This document shows positions 10,217-17,874 of a DNA stretch of 64,000 bases, one piece after another. The notes beneath the pieces were generated by a model. It saw only the letters and a program-made list of their open reading frames with translations. It was not told the origin of the DNA and made no database searches. The translations under genes and the position numbers were made by a program. Numbering within the stretch: position 1 is the stretch's first letter; every line of letters begins with the position of its first letter. This DNA comes from JAZKHT01 sp040385245 (GTDB lineage: Bacteria; Pseudomonadota; Alphaproteobacteria; Rhodobacterales; Rhodobacteraceae): NCBI GenBank assembly GCA_040385245.1, contig JAZKHT010000001.1, positions 496,001 to 560,000 of the forward strand. Direction: 5' to 3'.

Positions 10217-11668
10217 TCAGGCGACGTCCGTCAGCCGCGACGCCGGATCGCTGCCCGCTTCGATGTGGCGCGTCACATCCGCTTCGCCGGTCGCGGTGCC
10301 TGTCTGCACCTCGATCAGGATCAGCGGATCGACGCCCGGATTTTCCAGCCGGTGACGCATGCCGGGTGGCACACAGATCGATTCGTTCTGGCCCAGCTTC
10401 TGTGTCTTCCCGTCCAGGGTCACGCGCGCCGTGCCTGACAGGACGATCCAGTGTTCGGACCGCAACCCATGCGTCTGCGTGGTCAGCGACGCACCGGGGT
10501 GCAGATGCAGGCGGCGGATTTCCAACCCTGCCTCGGGAACCAGGGTTTCGATCTTGCCCCAAGGCCGGTGTTCCTGCGGAAAACGCTCTGCCTGTCGGGC
10601 GCCTTTCTGTTTCAGCACGGCGACAGCGGCGCCGATTTCCTGCGTGCAGGACCGGTGGGCGATCAGCACGGTATCGGCCATGCTGACGGCTACGATGTCG
10701 GTCAGGCCGATGGCGACAAGTTCGGTCTGTGGCGCATCGTTGCGCAGCAGGCTGCCGGTGCAGCCGATCGCCGTCACCGCGCCGGATTCCACCATGCCCG
10801 CACTGTCGGGGACGGCCTCGCGCCAGATGGCGTCCCAGCTGCCCAGATCCGACCAGCCAGCGGAAAATGGCACCACGCATAAATTGCCAACCCGTTCCAT
10901 CACGGCATAATCAATTGAAATATTGTCTGCCCGCGCCCAAGGGTCGGCGGCAAGGCACAGAAATCCCAAATCCGGGCTGGCTGTTTCCAACGCCTGTGAC
11001 ACGGCCTGAACCATGTTCGGGACACAGTCACCGAACGCCTTGATCAGCGTCGCGGCGGACGCAAGGAAGATGCCGGCGTTCCACAGAAAGTTCCCCGCGT
11101 CGAGCATCCCTTGTGCCCGCCCCCCGTCCGGTTTTTCGACAAAGCGGCGCAGGCCCATGACGCGCGGTGCGTTCGTGCCGGGCCGATCCGCCAGTTCCAG
11201 CCAGCCATAGCCGGTTTCCGCCCGATCCGGGCGAACCCCAAAGGTCACGATCCGCCCGGCCCGTGCGGCAACGCTTCCCGCGTGGACGGCGGCGCGAAAG
11301 GCGACCGGGTCAGCGACCACATGATCCGACGGTGCAATCAGCAAAAGGGCGTTCGGATCGGTCGCCTGAACATGCAGGGCGGCCGCCAGAATGGCCGGGG
11401 CGGTGTTGCGCGCGCTTGGCTCTACCAGAATGGCCCGTGCGGCGCGCCCGATGGCGGCCAATTGGTCGGCGACGACAAAGCGGAACGCATGTCCCGTCAC
11501 CAGCACGGGCGCGCCAAACCCCGGACCCGCCATCCGCAAGACCGCCGCCTGCAACAGGGTGTGTTCCCCGGCAAGCGGTGCGAACTGTTTGGGAAAGCTT
11601 TTGCGCGACAACGGCCACAGCCGCGTGCCCGAGCCGCCGCACAGGATGATGGGGATGATCTTGGACAT
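10217..11668 (-). CDS. manC: Mannose-1-phosphate guanylyltransferase / mannose-6-phosphate isomerase
   Basis: Bifunctional enzyme of 483 residues making GDP-mannose. The nucleotidyltransferase domain (about 1-290) opens with ILCGGSGTRLWPLSR and FPKQF, the GTP-binding and activator signatures. The C-terminal cupin (about 350-470) starts with RPWGKIETL and includes HPGASLTTQTHGLRSEHW and PPGMRHRLEN, the isomerase domain. The start is the ATG behind AAGGAAA; a longer frame exists without support. It is the first gene of the minus-strand polysaccharide operon and is divergent from the phosphomannomutase gene, so the two genes cover the route from fructose-6-phosphate to GDP-mannose. Confidence 0.95.
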   Translation of the reverse strand: MSKIIPIILCGGSGTRLWPLSRKSFPKQFAPLAGEHTLLQAAVLRMAGPGFGAPVLVTGHAFRFVVADQLAAIGRAARAILVEPSARNTAPAILAAALHVQATDPNALLLIAPSDHVVADPVAFRAAVHAGSVAARAGRIVTFGVRPDRAETGYGWLELADRPGTNAPRVMGLRRFVEKPDGGRAQGMLDAGNFLWNAGIFLASAATLIKAFGDCVPNMVQAVSQALETASPDLGFLCLAADPWARADNISIDYAVMERVGNLCVVPFSAGWSDLGSWDAIWREAVPDSAGMVESGAVTAIGCTGSLLRNDAPQTELVAIGLTDIVAVSMADTVLIAHRSCTQEIGAAVAVLKQKGARQAERFPQEHRPWGKIETLVPEAGLEIRRLHLHPGASLTTQTHGLRSEHWIVLSGTARVTLDGKTQKLGQNESICVPPGMRHRLENPGVDPLILIEVQTGTATGEADVTRHIEAGSDPASRLTDVA

Positions 11669-11808
11669 GGGGTTTCCTTTTCCGCGTTGGTCCATCTTCA
11701 GATGCCACGCGAACCTGCTGTCCCGCCACAACCCGGCCGTATGGCGCCCGAACCCGCGCAGGTCACGCGGCCTGACCAAATGGGCACCCGCCTGACCGAG
11801 CGGAACGT

Positions 11809-11837
11809 TTGACCGGCACGCCGCGCACAGGATAGCT
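11809..11837 (+). promoter_or_regulatory. Possible sigma-70 promoter of manB
   Basis: TTGACC at 11809-11814 is followed after 17 bp by ATAGCT at 11832-11837, about 36 bp before the phosphomannomutase ATG. The -35 is good and the -10 is poor, so this is tentative. I found no convincing promoter for the divergent manC gene in the same 204-bp region. Confidence 0.3.
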
Positions 11838-11872
11838 GACAGCAACCGACCACCGACCAAGGATCACCCGCC

Positions 11873-13237
11873 ATGACGCCGCTGACATGTTTCAAAGCCT
11901 ATGATGTCCGGGGCCGTCTTGGGGTCGATCTGGACGAAGGCGTGGCCTACCGGATCGGACGTGCGTTTGCCGAAGTGATGGGTGCCGCATCCGTGGTGCT
12001 GGGGCGCGACTGCCGCGCCTCGTCCCAATCCCTGTCGGATGCGGTGGCACAAGGGCTGCTGGCGGGGGGGGCGGATGTGCTGAACCTCGGGCTGTCAGGC
12101 ACCGAAGAGATGTATTTCGCCACCACCCATCTGGGCGCGGGCGGTGGGATCTGTGTCACCGCATCCCACAACCCGATGGACTACAACGGGATGAAGATGG
12201 TCGGCCCCGGCTCTGCGCCGCTGCACCCCGAAACGGGCCTGGGCGCGATCCGCGACCTTGCCCAATCGCAACGCTTTGCCGCACCCAACCGCAGCGCCGG
12301 ACAGCACGACGCTTCGGCTGTGCGCAGCGCCTATGTGCAGCGTGTCCTGTCCTTTGTCGACGTCGCGGCCTTGTCCCCGATGACCGTTCTGGTGAACGCA
12401 GGCAACGGTGCCGCCGGGCCGACGTTTGACGCGATCGCTGCCGAACTGGCGCTGCGCAATGCACCTGTCCGTTTCGTGCGGATGCACCACGACCCGGACG
12501 GAACCTTTCCCAACGGCATCCCGAACCCGTTGCTGCCCGAGAACCAGCCCGTCACCTCGGATGCGGTCCTGCGCGCAGGGGCCGATCTGGGCGTGGCCTG
12601 GGATGGCGACTTTGACCGCTGTTTTCTGTTTGACCACACCGGTGCCTTCGTGCCCGGCGAATACGTTGTGGGCCTGCTGGCCGAAGTGTTCCTGAGCAGG
12701 GAACCGGGGGCGCGCATTGTGCATGACCCGCGCGTGATCTGGAACACCCGCGACATCGTGGCCACGGGCGGCGGCGTTTCCGTGCAGGCCCGCGTCGGCC
12801 ACGCCTTCATCAAGCAGGTGATGCGCGACACGGATGCAGTCTATGGCGGCGAGATGTCCGCACATCACTATTTCCGCGATTTTATGGCCTGCGACAGCGG
12901 CATGATCCCTTGGCTGATGATCCTTGACCTGTTGTCGCGCCGGGGCCGGTCGCTGGCCGACGTGCTGGCTGAACGCAAGTCGGCCTTTCCCTCGTCCGGC
13001 GAGATCAACTTTCGGGTGCGCGACACGCAGGCGGCGATTGCCCGGATCGAACAGCACTATGCCCCTTTGGCATCGGAGCGTGATGATATGGACGGGCTGG
13101 GCCTGTGTTTTGACGGCTGGCGGCTGAACCTGCGGGCGTCCAACACAGAACCCCTGCTGCGCTTGAACGTGGAATCACGGGGCGATCCCGACACAGTCAA
13201 GTCCCGTGTAGCCGAAATCTCTGCTTTGGTTAATTAA
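11873..13237 (+). CDS. manB: Phosphomannomutase/phosphoglucomutase
   Basis: Alpha-D-phosphohexomutase of 454 residues converting mannose-6-phosphate to mannose-1-phosphate (and possibly the glucose forms). The catalytic phosphoserine loop TASHNP has Ser98. The magnesium loop DGDFDRC spans residues 244-250. The sugar-specificity loop GGEMSAHH lies at about 325-332. The phosphate-binding C-terminal loop RASNTEP is present. The start has AAGGATC upstream. It is divergent from manC and supplies its substrate. The family is also called algC/cpsG; which sugar is preferred in vivo cannot be read from sequence. Confidence 0.94.
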   Translation: MTPLTCFKAYDVRGRLGVDLDEGVAYRIGRAFAEVMGAASVVLGRDCRASSQSLSDAVAQGLLAGGADVLNLGLSGTEEMYFATTHLGAGGGICVTASHNPMDYNGMKMVGPGSAPLHPETGLGAIRDLAQSQRFAAPNRSAGQHDASAVRSAYVQRVLSFVDVAALSPMTVLVNAGNGAAGPTFDAIAAELALRNAPVRFVRMHHDPDGTFPNGIPNPLLPENQPVTSDAVLRAGADLGVAWDGDFDRCFLFDHTGAFVPGEYVVGLLAEVFLSREPGARIVHDPRVIWNTRDIVATGGGVSVQARVGHAFIKQVMRDTDAVYGGEMSAHHYFRDFMACDSGMIPWLMILDLLSRRGRSLADVLAERKSAFPSSGEINFRVRDTQAAIARIEQHYAPLASERDDMDGLGLCFDGWRLNLRASNTEPLLRLNVESRGDPDTVKSRVAEISALVN

Positions 13238-13362
13238 GGACGGGGTAAACCCGGCGAACAGTCTGGCGTTGTGACGTTAGTATGGGTGATTTCATCCGTA
13301 AGCGACCCCACATCAAAAGATAAGACAGTTATACGAAAGGTATTCCAACTGTTTAAGCGAGT

Positions 13363-13986
13363 ATGTCCATGCGAATGCTTATTGCCGATGACCATGATCT
13401 CGTCCGCGTGACGATTGTCCTTTTTCTGAACGGGATGAATGACATGCACGCCGAATGGGCGCGCGACAAGGACCACGCGATCGAGGTGGTCCGCGCCAAC
13501 GGTCCCTTTGATCTGGTGCTGCTTGACCTGACGATGCCCGGAATGAACGGTCTGGAGGGGTTGAAGGCCCTGTTGGCCGAACCGAACGCCCGTCAGGTGG
13601 CGTTGATGTCCGGCTCTGCCCCGCGTGACGTGGTCGAGGCGGCACTTGGTCTGGGGGCAATCGGCTTTTTGCCCAAAACCCTGGGGGCCAACAGCATGGC
13701 CAATGCGGTTCGCTTCATGGCGATGGGCGAAAAATATGCGCCGGTCGATTTCATGACCACCGCCGCCCCGCCCACGCCGTCCAACAAGTTGACGAGGCTT
13801 CTCAGCTCTCGTGAAATGCAGGTTCTGAACGGTTTGTGTCTTGGCAAATCGAACAAGGAAATCGCCCGTCTGCTGGCGCTGATGGAACCCACGGTCAAGC
13901 TGCATGTCCGCACGCTTTACCGCAAGATCGGCGCAAACAACCGCACGCAGGCGGTCATCCTTGCCAAGGATGCGGGCGTTTGCTGA
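13363..13986 (+). CDS. LuxR/NarL-family response regulator
   Basis: A 207-residue two-domain regulator. The receiver domain (1-120) has the acidic pair Asp9/Asp10, phosphoacceptor Asp55 in LLDLTMPG, a serine switch region LMSGS and Lys105. The C-terminal helix-turn-helix (about 135-200) begins LSSREMQVLNGL and contains SNKEIARLLALMEPTVKLHV, the GerE DNA-recognition helix. No cognate kinase is visible in the window. The ribosome binding site is weak (AAGCGAG). Its stop abuts the convergent transporter stop with no gap. Proximity to the polysaccharide locus makes control of that locus possible but this is inference. Confidence 0.9.
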   Translation: MSMRMLIADDHDLVRVTIVLFLNGMNDMHAEWARDKDHAIEVVRANGPFDLVLLDLTMPGMNGLEGLKALLAEPNARQVALMSGSAPRDVVEAALGLGAIGFLPKTLGANSMANAVRFMAMGEKYAPVDFMTTAAPPTPSNKLTRLLSSREMQVLNGLCLGKSNKEIARLLALMEPTVKLHVRTLYRKIGANNRTQAVILAKDAGVC

Positions 13987-15135
13987 TCAAAGCCTTTGGC
14001 GCAGCTTTTCTGAAGCAAAGATCACCAGTCCCGCGATCAGACCCCAGAAGGCCGCACCAATGCCAAAGGCGGCAACACCCGATCCGGTGACGGCCAGCGT
14101 CAATATGGCGGCAAATCTCTGGTCGGGCACGGCGACGGCCCCGGTCAGCGCGCCCATCAGTGGCCCCAGCAGCGCCAGCGCGACCAGCGCCGTCATCAAC
14201 GCGGGGGGCAGGGCCGCAAGCACGGCAATCAGCAGCGGCCCCGACAGGCCAAGCACTACCCAGACGCCCGCATAGGCCAACCCGACCTTCCAGCGTTGGC
14301 TGCGGTCGGGGTGGACATCGTCGCCCATGCAGATTGCCGCCGTGATCGCCGCCATGTTCACCGTATGCGCCCCAAACAGCGCGGTGACGGCTGAAATCAG
14401 CCCCGTGACGCCCAAGGCCGCACGCACCGGCGGCGCAAATCCGTGCGCGCGCAGGGTGGCAAAGCCGGGCAGGTTCTGCGACGCCATGGTGACCAGATAC
14501 AGCGGCAGGCCCAGCCCCAACAGGGTGGGCAGATCGAACGCGGGCACGATCAGAACGGGCAGGGGCAGCGGGGCGGACCAAGCGGGCAGGGTGGCCGCCC
14601 CGGTGCCAAAGGCCAGCGCAACCCCGGTCGTCAGGGCTGCCAGAACGGCCAGTGCCGGATTTTTCAGGCGGACAAGGGCAAAGACCGCGACCATCGGCAG
14701 GATCAGCGCGGGGTCCGCCTGGGCGGAGGTTGCCCCCTTCAGGCAGAACGGCAGCAACACCCCCGCCAACATGCCCGCAGCTATGGCGTCCGGGATGCGC
14801 GCAACGATGGCACCCAGCGGGCGAATGGCCCCGGTCAGCGCGATCAGCACCCCGGCCAGTAAAAAGGCCGCGACCCCTTGGGCCATGGTGATGCCCGTCG
14901 TGGCGGCGATCAGCGCCGCACCCGGCGTTGACCAGGCCAGCACCACCGGCACCCGCGCCCAAGCGGACAGGATGGCCGACCCCGCCGCCTTGGCAAAGCA
15001 AATCGTGACGACCCAGATTGTGGTCTGTGCCGGTGTGGCACCCAAGGCCGCCGCCGCCGACAACACCAAGGCAATGGTCGATCCATAACCGACAAGCGCC
15101 GCCACAAAGGCGGCTGAAAACAGGGATGCGCGCAT
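13987..15135 (-). CDS. benE: BenE-family benzoate/H+ symporter-like transporter
   Basis: A 382-residue membrane protein with about 11-12 helices. It fits the BenE family of proton-coupled aromatic acid carriers: a SAAAALGATPAQTTIWVVTICFAK-type region near residues 27-50, WSTPGAAL near residue 69, and a GAHTVNMAAITAAICMG stretch near residue 273. Many alphaproteobacterial members lie away from benzoate degradation genes, and none are seen here, so the substrate is uncertain. It starts with ATG. The gene is convergent with the response regulator and follows, on the same strand, the small RNA array. Confidence 0.82.
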   Translation of the reverse strand: MRASLFSAAFVAALVGYGSTIALVLSAAAALGATPAQTTIWVVTICFAKAAGSAILSAWARVPVVLAWSTPGAALIAATTGITMAQGVAAFLLAGVLIALTGAIRPLGAIVARIPDAIAAGMLAGVLLPFCLKGATSAQADPALILPMVAVFALVRLKNPALAVLAALTTGVALAFGTGAATLPAWSAPLPLPVLIVPAFDLPTLLGLGLPLYLVTMASQNLPGFATLRAHGFAPPVRAALGVTGLISAVTALFGAHTVNMAAITAAICMGDDVHPDRSQRWKVGLAYAGVWVVLGLSGPLLIAVLAALPPALMTALVALALLGPLMGALTGAVAVPDQRFAAILTLAVTGSGVAAFGIGAAFWGLIAGLVIFASEKLRQRL

Positions 15136-15204
15136 GACCCGACCTTTGATCTGCGCGGACTATTCCCGGCGGGGCGGCGACTTGCAAGCTGGATTGGGGA
15201 AATG

Positions 15205-15270
15205 GCGGCGACCCCAGGGAGGGAGGAGATGGGGTCGCCGCAGAGACGATCAGCCCGGGAGGAGGTGGGC
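15205..15270 (-). ncRNA. CcsR-type sRNA, unit 5 (distal, diverged)
   Basis: The small hairpin at 15253-15270 is intact. The large one (15205-15241) has a changed stem, GCGGCGACCCC with its exact complement. The base changes on both sides compensate, which is evidence for a functional RNA stem. No T-run follows it, so the 3' end of the primary transcript is not obvious. Confidence 0.72.
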
Positions 15271-15314
15271 CTTTCGTACATCGTGTGGAAAGCGATGCTT
15301 TCCCGAATTTCGGT

Positions 15315-15380
15315 GGCGACGACCCCAGGGAGGAGGAGGGGGTCGTCGCCTTTGCCGATCAGCCCGGGAGGAGGTGGGCC
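15315..15380 (-). ncRNA. CcsR-type sRNA, unit 4
   Basis: Small hairpin at 15362-15379 and large hairpin at 15315-15350, matching units 2 and 3 in sequence and loop motif. Confidence 0.8.
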
Positions 15381-15424
15381 TTTCGTACGCCGTGTGGAAA
15401 GCGGGTGCTTTCCGGAATTTCGGT

Positions 15425-15490
15425 GGCGACGACCCCAGGGAGGAGGAGGGGGTCGTCGCCTTTGCCGATCAGCCCGGGAGGAGGTGGGCC
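15425..15490 (-). ncRNA. CcsR-type sRNA, unit 3
   Basis: Same two-hairpin layout as unit 2, with the small hairpin at 15472-15489 and the 12-bp-stem hairpin at 15425-15460. Both loops present CCTCCTCCC, an anti-Shine-Dalgarno-like sequence. Confidence 0.8.
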
Positions 15491-15534
15491 TTTCGTACGC
15501 CGTGTGGAAAGCGGGTGCTTTCCGGAATTTCGGT

Positions 15535-15600
15535 GGCGACGACCCCAGGGAGGAGGAGGGGGTCGTCGCCTTTGCCGATCAGCCCGGGAGGAGGTGGGCC
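15535..15600 (-). ncRNA. CcsR-type sRNA, unit 2
   Basis: On the minus strand: a GCCC/GGGC hairpin at 15582-15599 with loop ACCTCCTCCC, a short linker, then a 12-bp stem GGCGACGACCCC with its complement (15535-15570) and a CTCCTCCTCCCT loop. Practically identical to units 3 and 4. Confidence 0.8.
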
Positions 15601-15644
15601 TTTCGTACATCGTGTGGAAAGCAAATGCTTTCCGGGAAGAAAGT

Positions 15645-15715
15645 GCGACGACGCCAGGGAGGAGGAGAAGCGCCGTCGCTTTTGCCATGGGCCCTGCGGG
15701 AGGAGGTGCAGAACC
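15645..15715 (-). ncRNA. CcsR-type sRNA, unit 1 (DUF1127-proximal, diverged)
   Basis: First unit after the DUF1127 stop. The first hairpin is CTGC-loop-GCAG at 15694-15711 with ACCTCCTCCC in the loop. The second, at 15645-15680, has an imperfect GCGACG stem with a CTCCTCCTCCCT loop. Loop motifs are kept although stem bases differ from the other units, which suggests the loops are under selection. In Rhodobacter sphaeroides such units are processed from the DUF1127 transcript. Confidence 0.7.
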
Positions 15716-15727
15716 GGACAAGAAACC

Positions 15728-15943
15728 TTATTTGCCGTAAGCCGCCTCGTGGGCGATTTCGCTGATCTGGCTGAGGGCAATCCCAAGATCGGCCAGCTCG
15801 CGCGGCGACAGGGCGTTCAACTCGCGGACAGTCTGGGTATAGATGGCACGGCGGGACATCGCGGCTTTGACCGACTGTAGGGCTGCTGCGAAACGGTCGG
15901 CAAGACCAAAGGACGCGGCGCGGGAGGTGTTCACATAAGCCAT
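15728..15943 (-). CDS. ccaF1: DUF1127 protein (CcaF1-like), leader gene of the sRNA array
   Basis: A 71-residue basic protein. The C-terminal half contains RELNALSPRELADLGI, the hallmark of DUF1127. Proteins of this family include CcaF1 of Rhodobacter sphaeroides, an RNA-binding protein encoded upstream of the CcsR RNAs; same length class, same domain and same position relative to CcsR repeats support orthology. I chose the ATG at the start of MAYVNTSR, preceded by GAGG at a long spacing. A much longer in-frame extension upstream runs through the promoter region and is not credible. The stop lies 12 bp before the first sRNA hairpin, so one transcript probably carries both. Confidence 0.85.
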   Translation of the reverse strand: MAYVNTSRAASFGLADRFAAALQSVKAAMSRRAIYTQTVRELNALSPRELADLGIALSQISEIAHEAAYGK

Positions 15944-16008
15944 AATATTCTCAAGCCTCAGGTTATTTCGTTTGGCGCTTAGAGCGTTCTGTTGCGCTGT
16001 TACCGTAA

Positions 16009-16038
16009 ACATGGGGCAATTGCTGCAGATGCACAATG
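16009..16038 (-). promoter_or_regulatory. Possible RpoH-type promoter of the DUF1127/sRNA transcript
   Basis: On the minus strand CCCCATGT (complement of 16009-16016) equals the heat-shock -10 consensus CCCCATNT. A TTG (complement of 16034-16036) lies 17 bp upstream, within the usual spacing, but the rest of the -35 is weak. A start near 16000 would leave a leader of about 55 nt before DUF1127. The R. sphaeroides counterpart is known to be driven by RpoHI/RpoHII, which makes this candidate reasonable, not proven. Confidence 0.35.
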
Positions 16039-16206
16039 CAGACTGTGTGCAATGCTGCCATGCAGCATCCGCATGGCTAGCAATCACAAAAATTACATAA
16101 AATTCATAAGGTTCGCGACATTTTTGAGCAAACGGTAAACACGCTCTTGCCCTTTGCTGCAAAGATCACGACGTTTGCCGCAGGTTTGGGCAAAGGAGAA
16201 ACGCCA

Positions 16207-17277
16207 ATGGTCACGCGCGATGATGTCATGGCGGTGTTGGCGCGGGTTGCGACACCCGATGGCGGCGATCTGGTGTCGCGCGATCTGATTCGTGCACTGA
16301 TGGTTGACGGGCCTGCGGTGCGCTTTGTGATCGAGGCCGCGACCCCCGATCAGGCCCGCGCCCTGGCCCCCGCGCAGGCGGCAGCCGAAGTTGCGATCAA
16401 GGCGCTGCCGGGTGTCGCGTCGGTGCAGGTGGTGATGACGGCGCATGGTCCTGCGGCCAAGGCGCCGCCGCCCAGCCTGAAGATCGGGCAACACCCGACC
16501 CCGCAGCAGGGCGGTCCGCAAAAACTGTCCGGGATCGACCGCATCATCGCAGTGGCCAGCGGCAAGGGCGGGGTGGGCAAATCCACCGTCAGTTCCAATC
16601 TTGCCGTGGCTTTGGCGCGGCAGGGGCGGCGGGTCGGGTTGCTGGATGCCGATATATACGGCCCCAGCCAGCCGCGCATGATGGGCGTCTCAAAGCGCCC
16701 CGCCAGCCCCGACGGCAAGATCATCGAACCCCTGCACGCCCACGGCGTCACGATGATGAGCATTGGCCTGATGCTGAAAGAAGACGAGGCTGTGATCTGG
16801 CGCGGCCCGATGATCATGGGCGCGTTGCAGCAACTGCTGACGCAGGTGGACTGGGGCAAGCTGGATGTGCTGATCGTCGATCTGCCGCCCGGAACGGGCG
16901 ATATCCAGTTGACCCTGTGCCAGCGCACGCAGCTGACCGGGGCGATCGTGGTGTCGACGCCGCAGGACGTGGCGCTGCTGGATGCGCGCAAGGCGCTTGA
17001 TATGTTCGTCAAGCTGAAGACGCCTGTTCTTGGCCTGATCGAAAACATGTCCACATACATCTGCCCCAACTGCGGACACGAGGCGCATATCTTCGGTCAC
17101 GGTGGTGTCGCGGCCGAGGCGGAAAAGCTGGGTCTGCCGTTCCTTGGGGAAATCCCGCTGTCGCTGGATGTGCGGTTGGCGGGCGACGCGGGCACGCCGA
17201 TAGCGGCGGGCACCGGGCCGATTGCCGACGCCTATGCCCGGCTTGCCCACCGTCTGGTGGCGGGCGGGATGGCGTAA
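16207..17277 (+). CDS. apbC: Mrp/NBP35-family iron-sulfur carrier ATPase
   Basis: A 356-residue P-loop protein that binds and transfers Fe-S clusters in the cytosol. An N-terminal DUF59/MIP18-like region (1-95) precedes the ATPase domain. The deviant Walker A GKGGVGKST is near residue 119, and DADIYGPSQPRM and DLPPGTGD follow. The CPNCG motif near residue 287 supplies the bridging cluster ligands. The start is the ATG 7 bp after AAAGGAG; an earlier in-frame ATG lacks a ribosome binding site. The gene stands alone, divergent from DUF1127 and closed by its own terminator. Confidence 0.93.
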   Translation: MVTRDDVMAVLARVATPDGGDLVSRDLIRALMVDGPAVRFVIEAATPDQARALAPAQAAAEVAIKALPGVASVQVVMTAHGPAAKAPPPSLKIGQHPTPQQGGPQKLSGIDRIIAVASGKGGVGKSTVSSNLAVALARQGRRVGLLDADIYGPSQPRMMGVSKRPASPDGKIIEPLHAHGVTMMSIGLMLKEDEAVIWRGPMIMGALQQLLTQVDWGKLDVLIVDLPPGTGDIQLTLCQRTQLTGAIVVSTPQDVALLDARKALDMFVKLKTPVLGLIENMSTYICPNCGHEAHIFGHGGVAAEAEKLGLPFLGEIPLSLDVRLAGDAGTPIAAGTGPIADAYARLAHRLVAGGMA

Positions 17278-17320
17278 CGCGCAGATCACGCACGAATCAC
17301 GTAACTGGGAATGGATGGGA

Positions 17321-17345
17321 AATCCGGGGGAAACCCCGGATTTTT
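17321..17345 (+). terminator. Rho-independent terminator after apbC
   Basis: Stem AATCCGGGG (17321-17329), GAAA tetraloop, CCCCGGATT, then further T. It lies 44 bp past the apbC stop and separates it from the division cluster. Confidence 0.88.
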
Positions 17346-17793
17346 GCCGTTTCGCGGCGCAGTTCTTCACCCAGACTGATGGATGGCGGCAGTTGTCGAA
17401 AGGCGGGCGAAATTTTTCTTGGGAAAAGGCGGGAAAAAGCGGGGCGGTGCGGTTCTACTAGATATAGCGTTGTTGATTGGTATTAACGTCTAGCTGTTGC
17501 AATTTACCCCTTCGTTATGCCACCAGATGCTGCTTTTTGCCCCGTCGGCCCACTACATATACTCAGTTCTGCCCAAACTTTTCCGTTGCCACCCATGAAT
17601 TCCCATGGCATCCCTATCTTACACGATGCGAACGGGCAGTAACGGCTAGGGGCGGCATAAAGACCCCGAACAGGCGAACTGGCAGGCTCATACAGGCACC
17701 CCGCTTTCATCGAAGACCGAGATCCGGCGCGAGCGCGAGCAGACATCTCCCCCAGGTGGCGCGCGTAGCTGGACGCCCAGCGATGGGACAGGC

Positions 17794-17827
17794 GGCGGAT
17801 CGAGCAGTGGCAGCAGCTCGATCCGCC
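17794..17827 (+). promoter_or_regulatory. Perfect 12-bp stem-loop in the mraZ leader
   Basis: GGCGGATCGAGC (17794-17805) and its exact complement GCTCGATCCGCC (17816-17827) enclose a 10-nt loop. It ends 47 bp before the mraZ ATG. There is no T-run, so it is not an ordinary terminator; an mRNA-stability element, a protein-binding site or an operator are all possible. Confidence 0.6.
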
Positions 17828-17874
17828 GTTCCATTTCCGGGCACACCGAAGTTAGTAAAGGAGCCGCGAGGCCC

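Larger units (their letters stand above)
15205..15715 (-). repeat. Five-unit tandem hairpin array (110-bp period)
   Basis: The strong hairpin recurs at about 15205, 15315, 15425, 15535 and 15645, a period of 110 bp. The three middle units are almost identical and the two outer ones have diverged. Each unit, read on the minus strand, has a small hairpin and a larger GC-rich hairpin, both with CCTCCTCCC-type loops. A third short hairpin, GGAAAGC-N3/4-GCTTTCC, lies between units (15287-15303, 15396-15413, 15506-15523, 15616-15633). Open frames cross the repeats because the period is near a multiple of three, but nothing supports translation. Organisation matches the CcsR/cuckoo sRNA family. Confidence 0.85.
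17278..17874. other. 597-bp region between apbC and mraZ
   Basis: Apart from the apbC terminator and a perfect stem near its right end, no gene is supported here. I checked for RNase P RNA (conserved GAGGAAAGTCC) on both strands and did not see it. Open frames present give low-complexity, Arg/Pro-rich translations. The region probably holds the promoter and long leader of the division operon; AT-richer sequence at 17450-17540 is the likeliest promoter area but no clear -35/-10 pair is assigned. Confidence 0.5.

Noticed and set aside
10161..13234. Shared TTTGGTTAAT at 10161-10170 and 13225-13234 as a regulator site
   Set aside because: The second copy is the end of the manB coding sequence and a single 10-bp match is weak.
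15205..15715. CRISPR array
   Set aside because: Units are nearly identical over their whole length with no unique spacers, the period is too long, and no cas gene is near.
15134..15880. Long open frames through the 110-bp repeats that look like a repeat protein
   Set aside because: The frames exist in several phases on both strands, lack ribosome binding sites, and conserved stems with compensatory changes favour RNA, not protein.
17278..17874. RNase P RNA gene upstream of mraZ
   Set aside because: The universally conserved GAGGAAAGTCC and ACAGAAA-type segments are not present on either strand.
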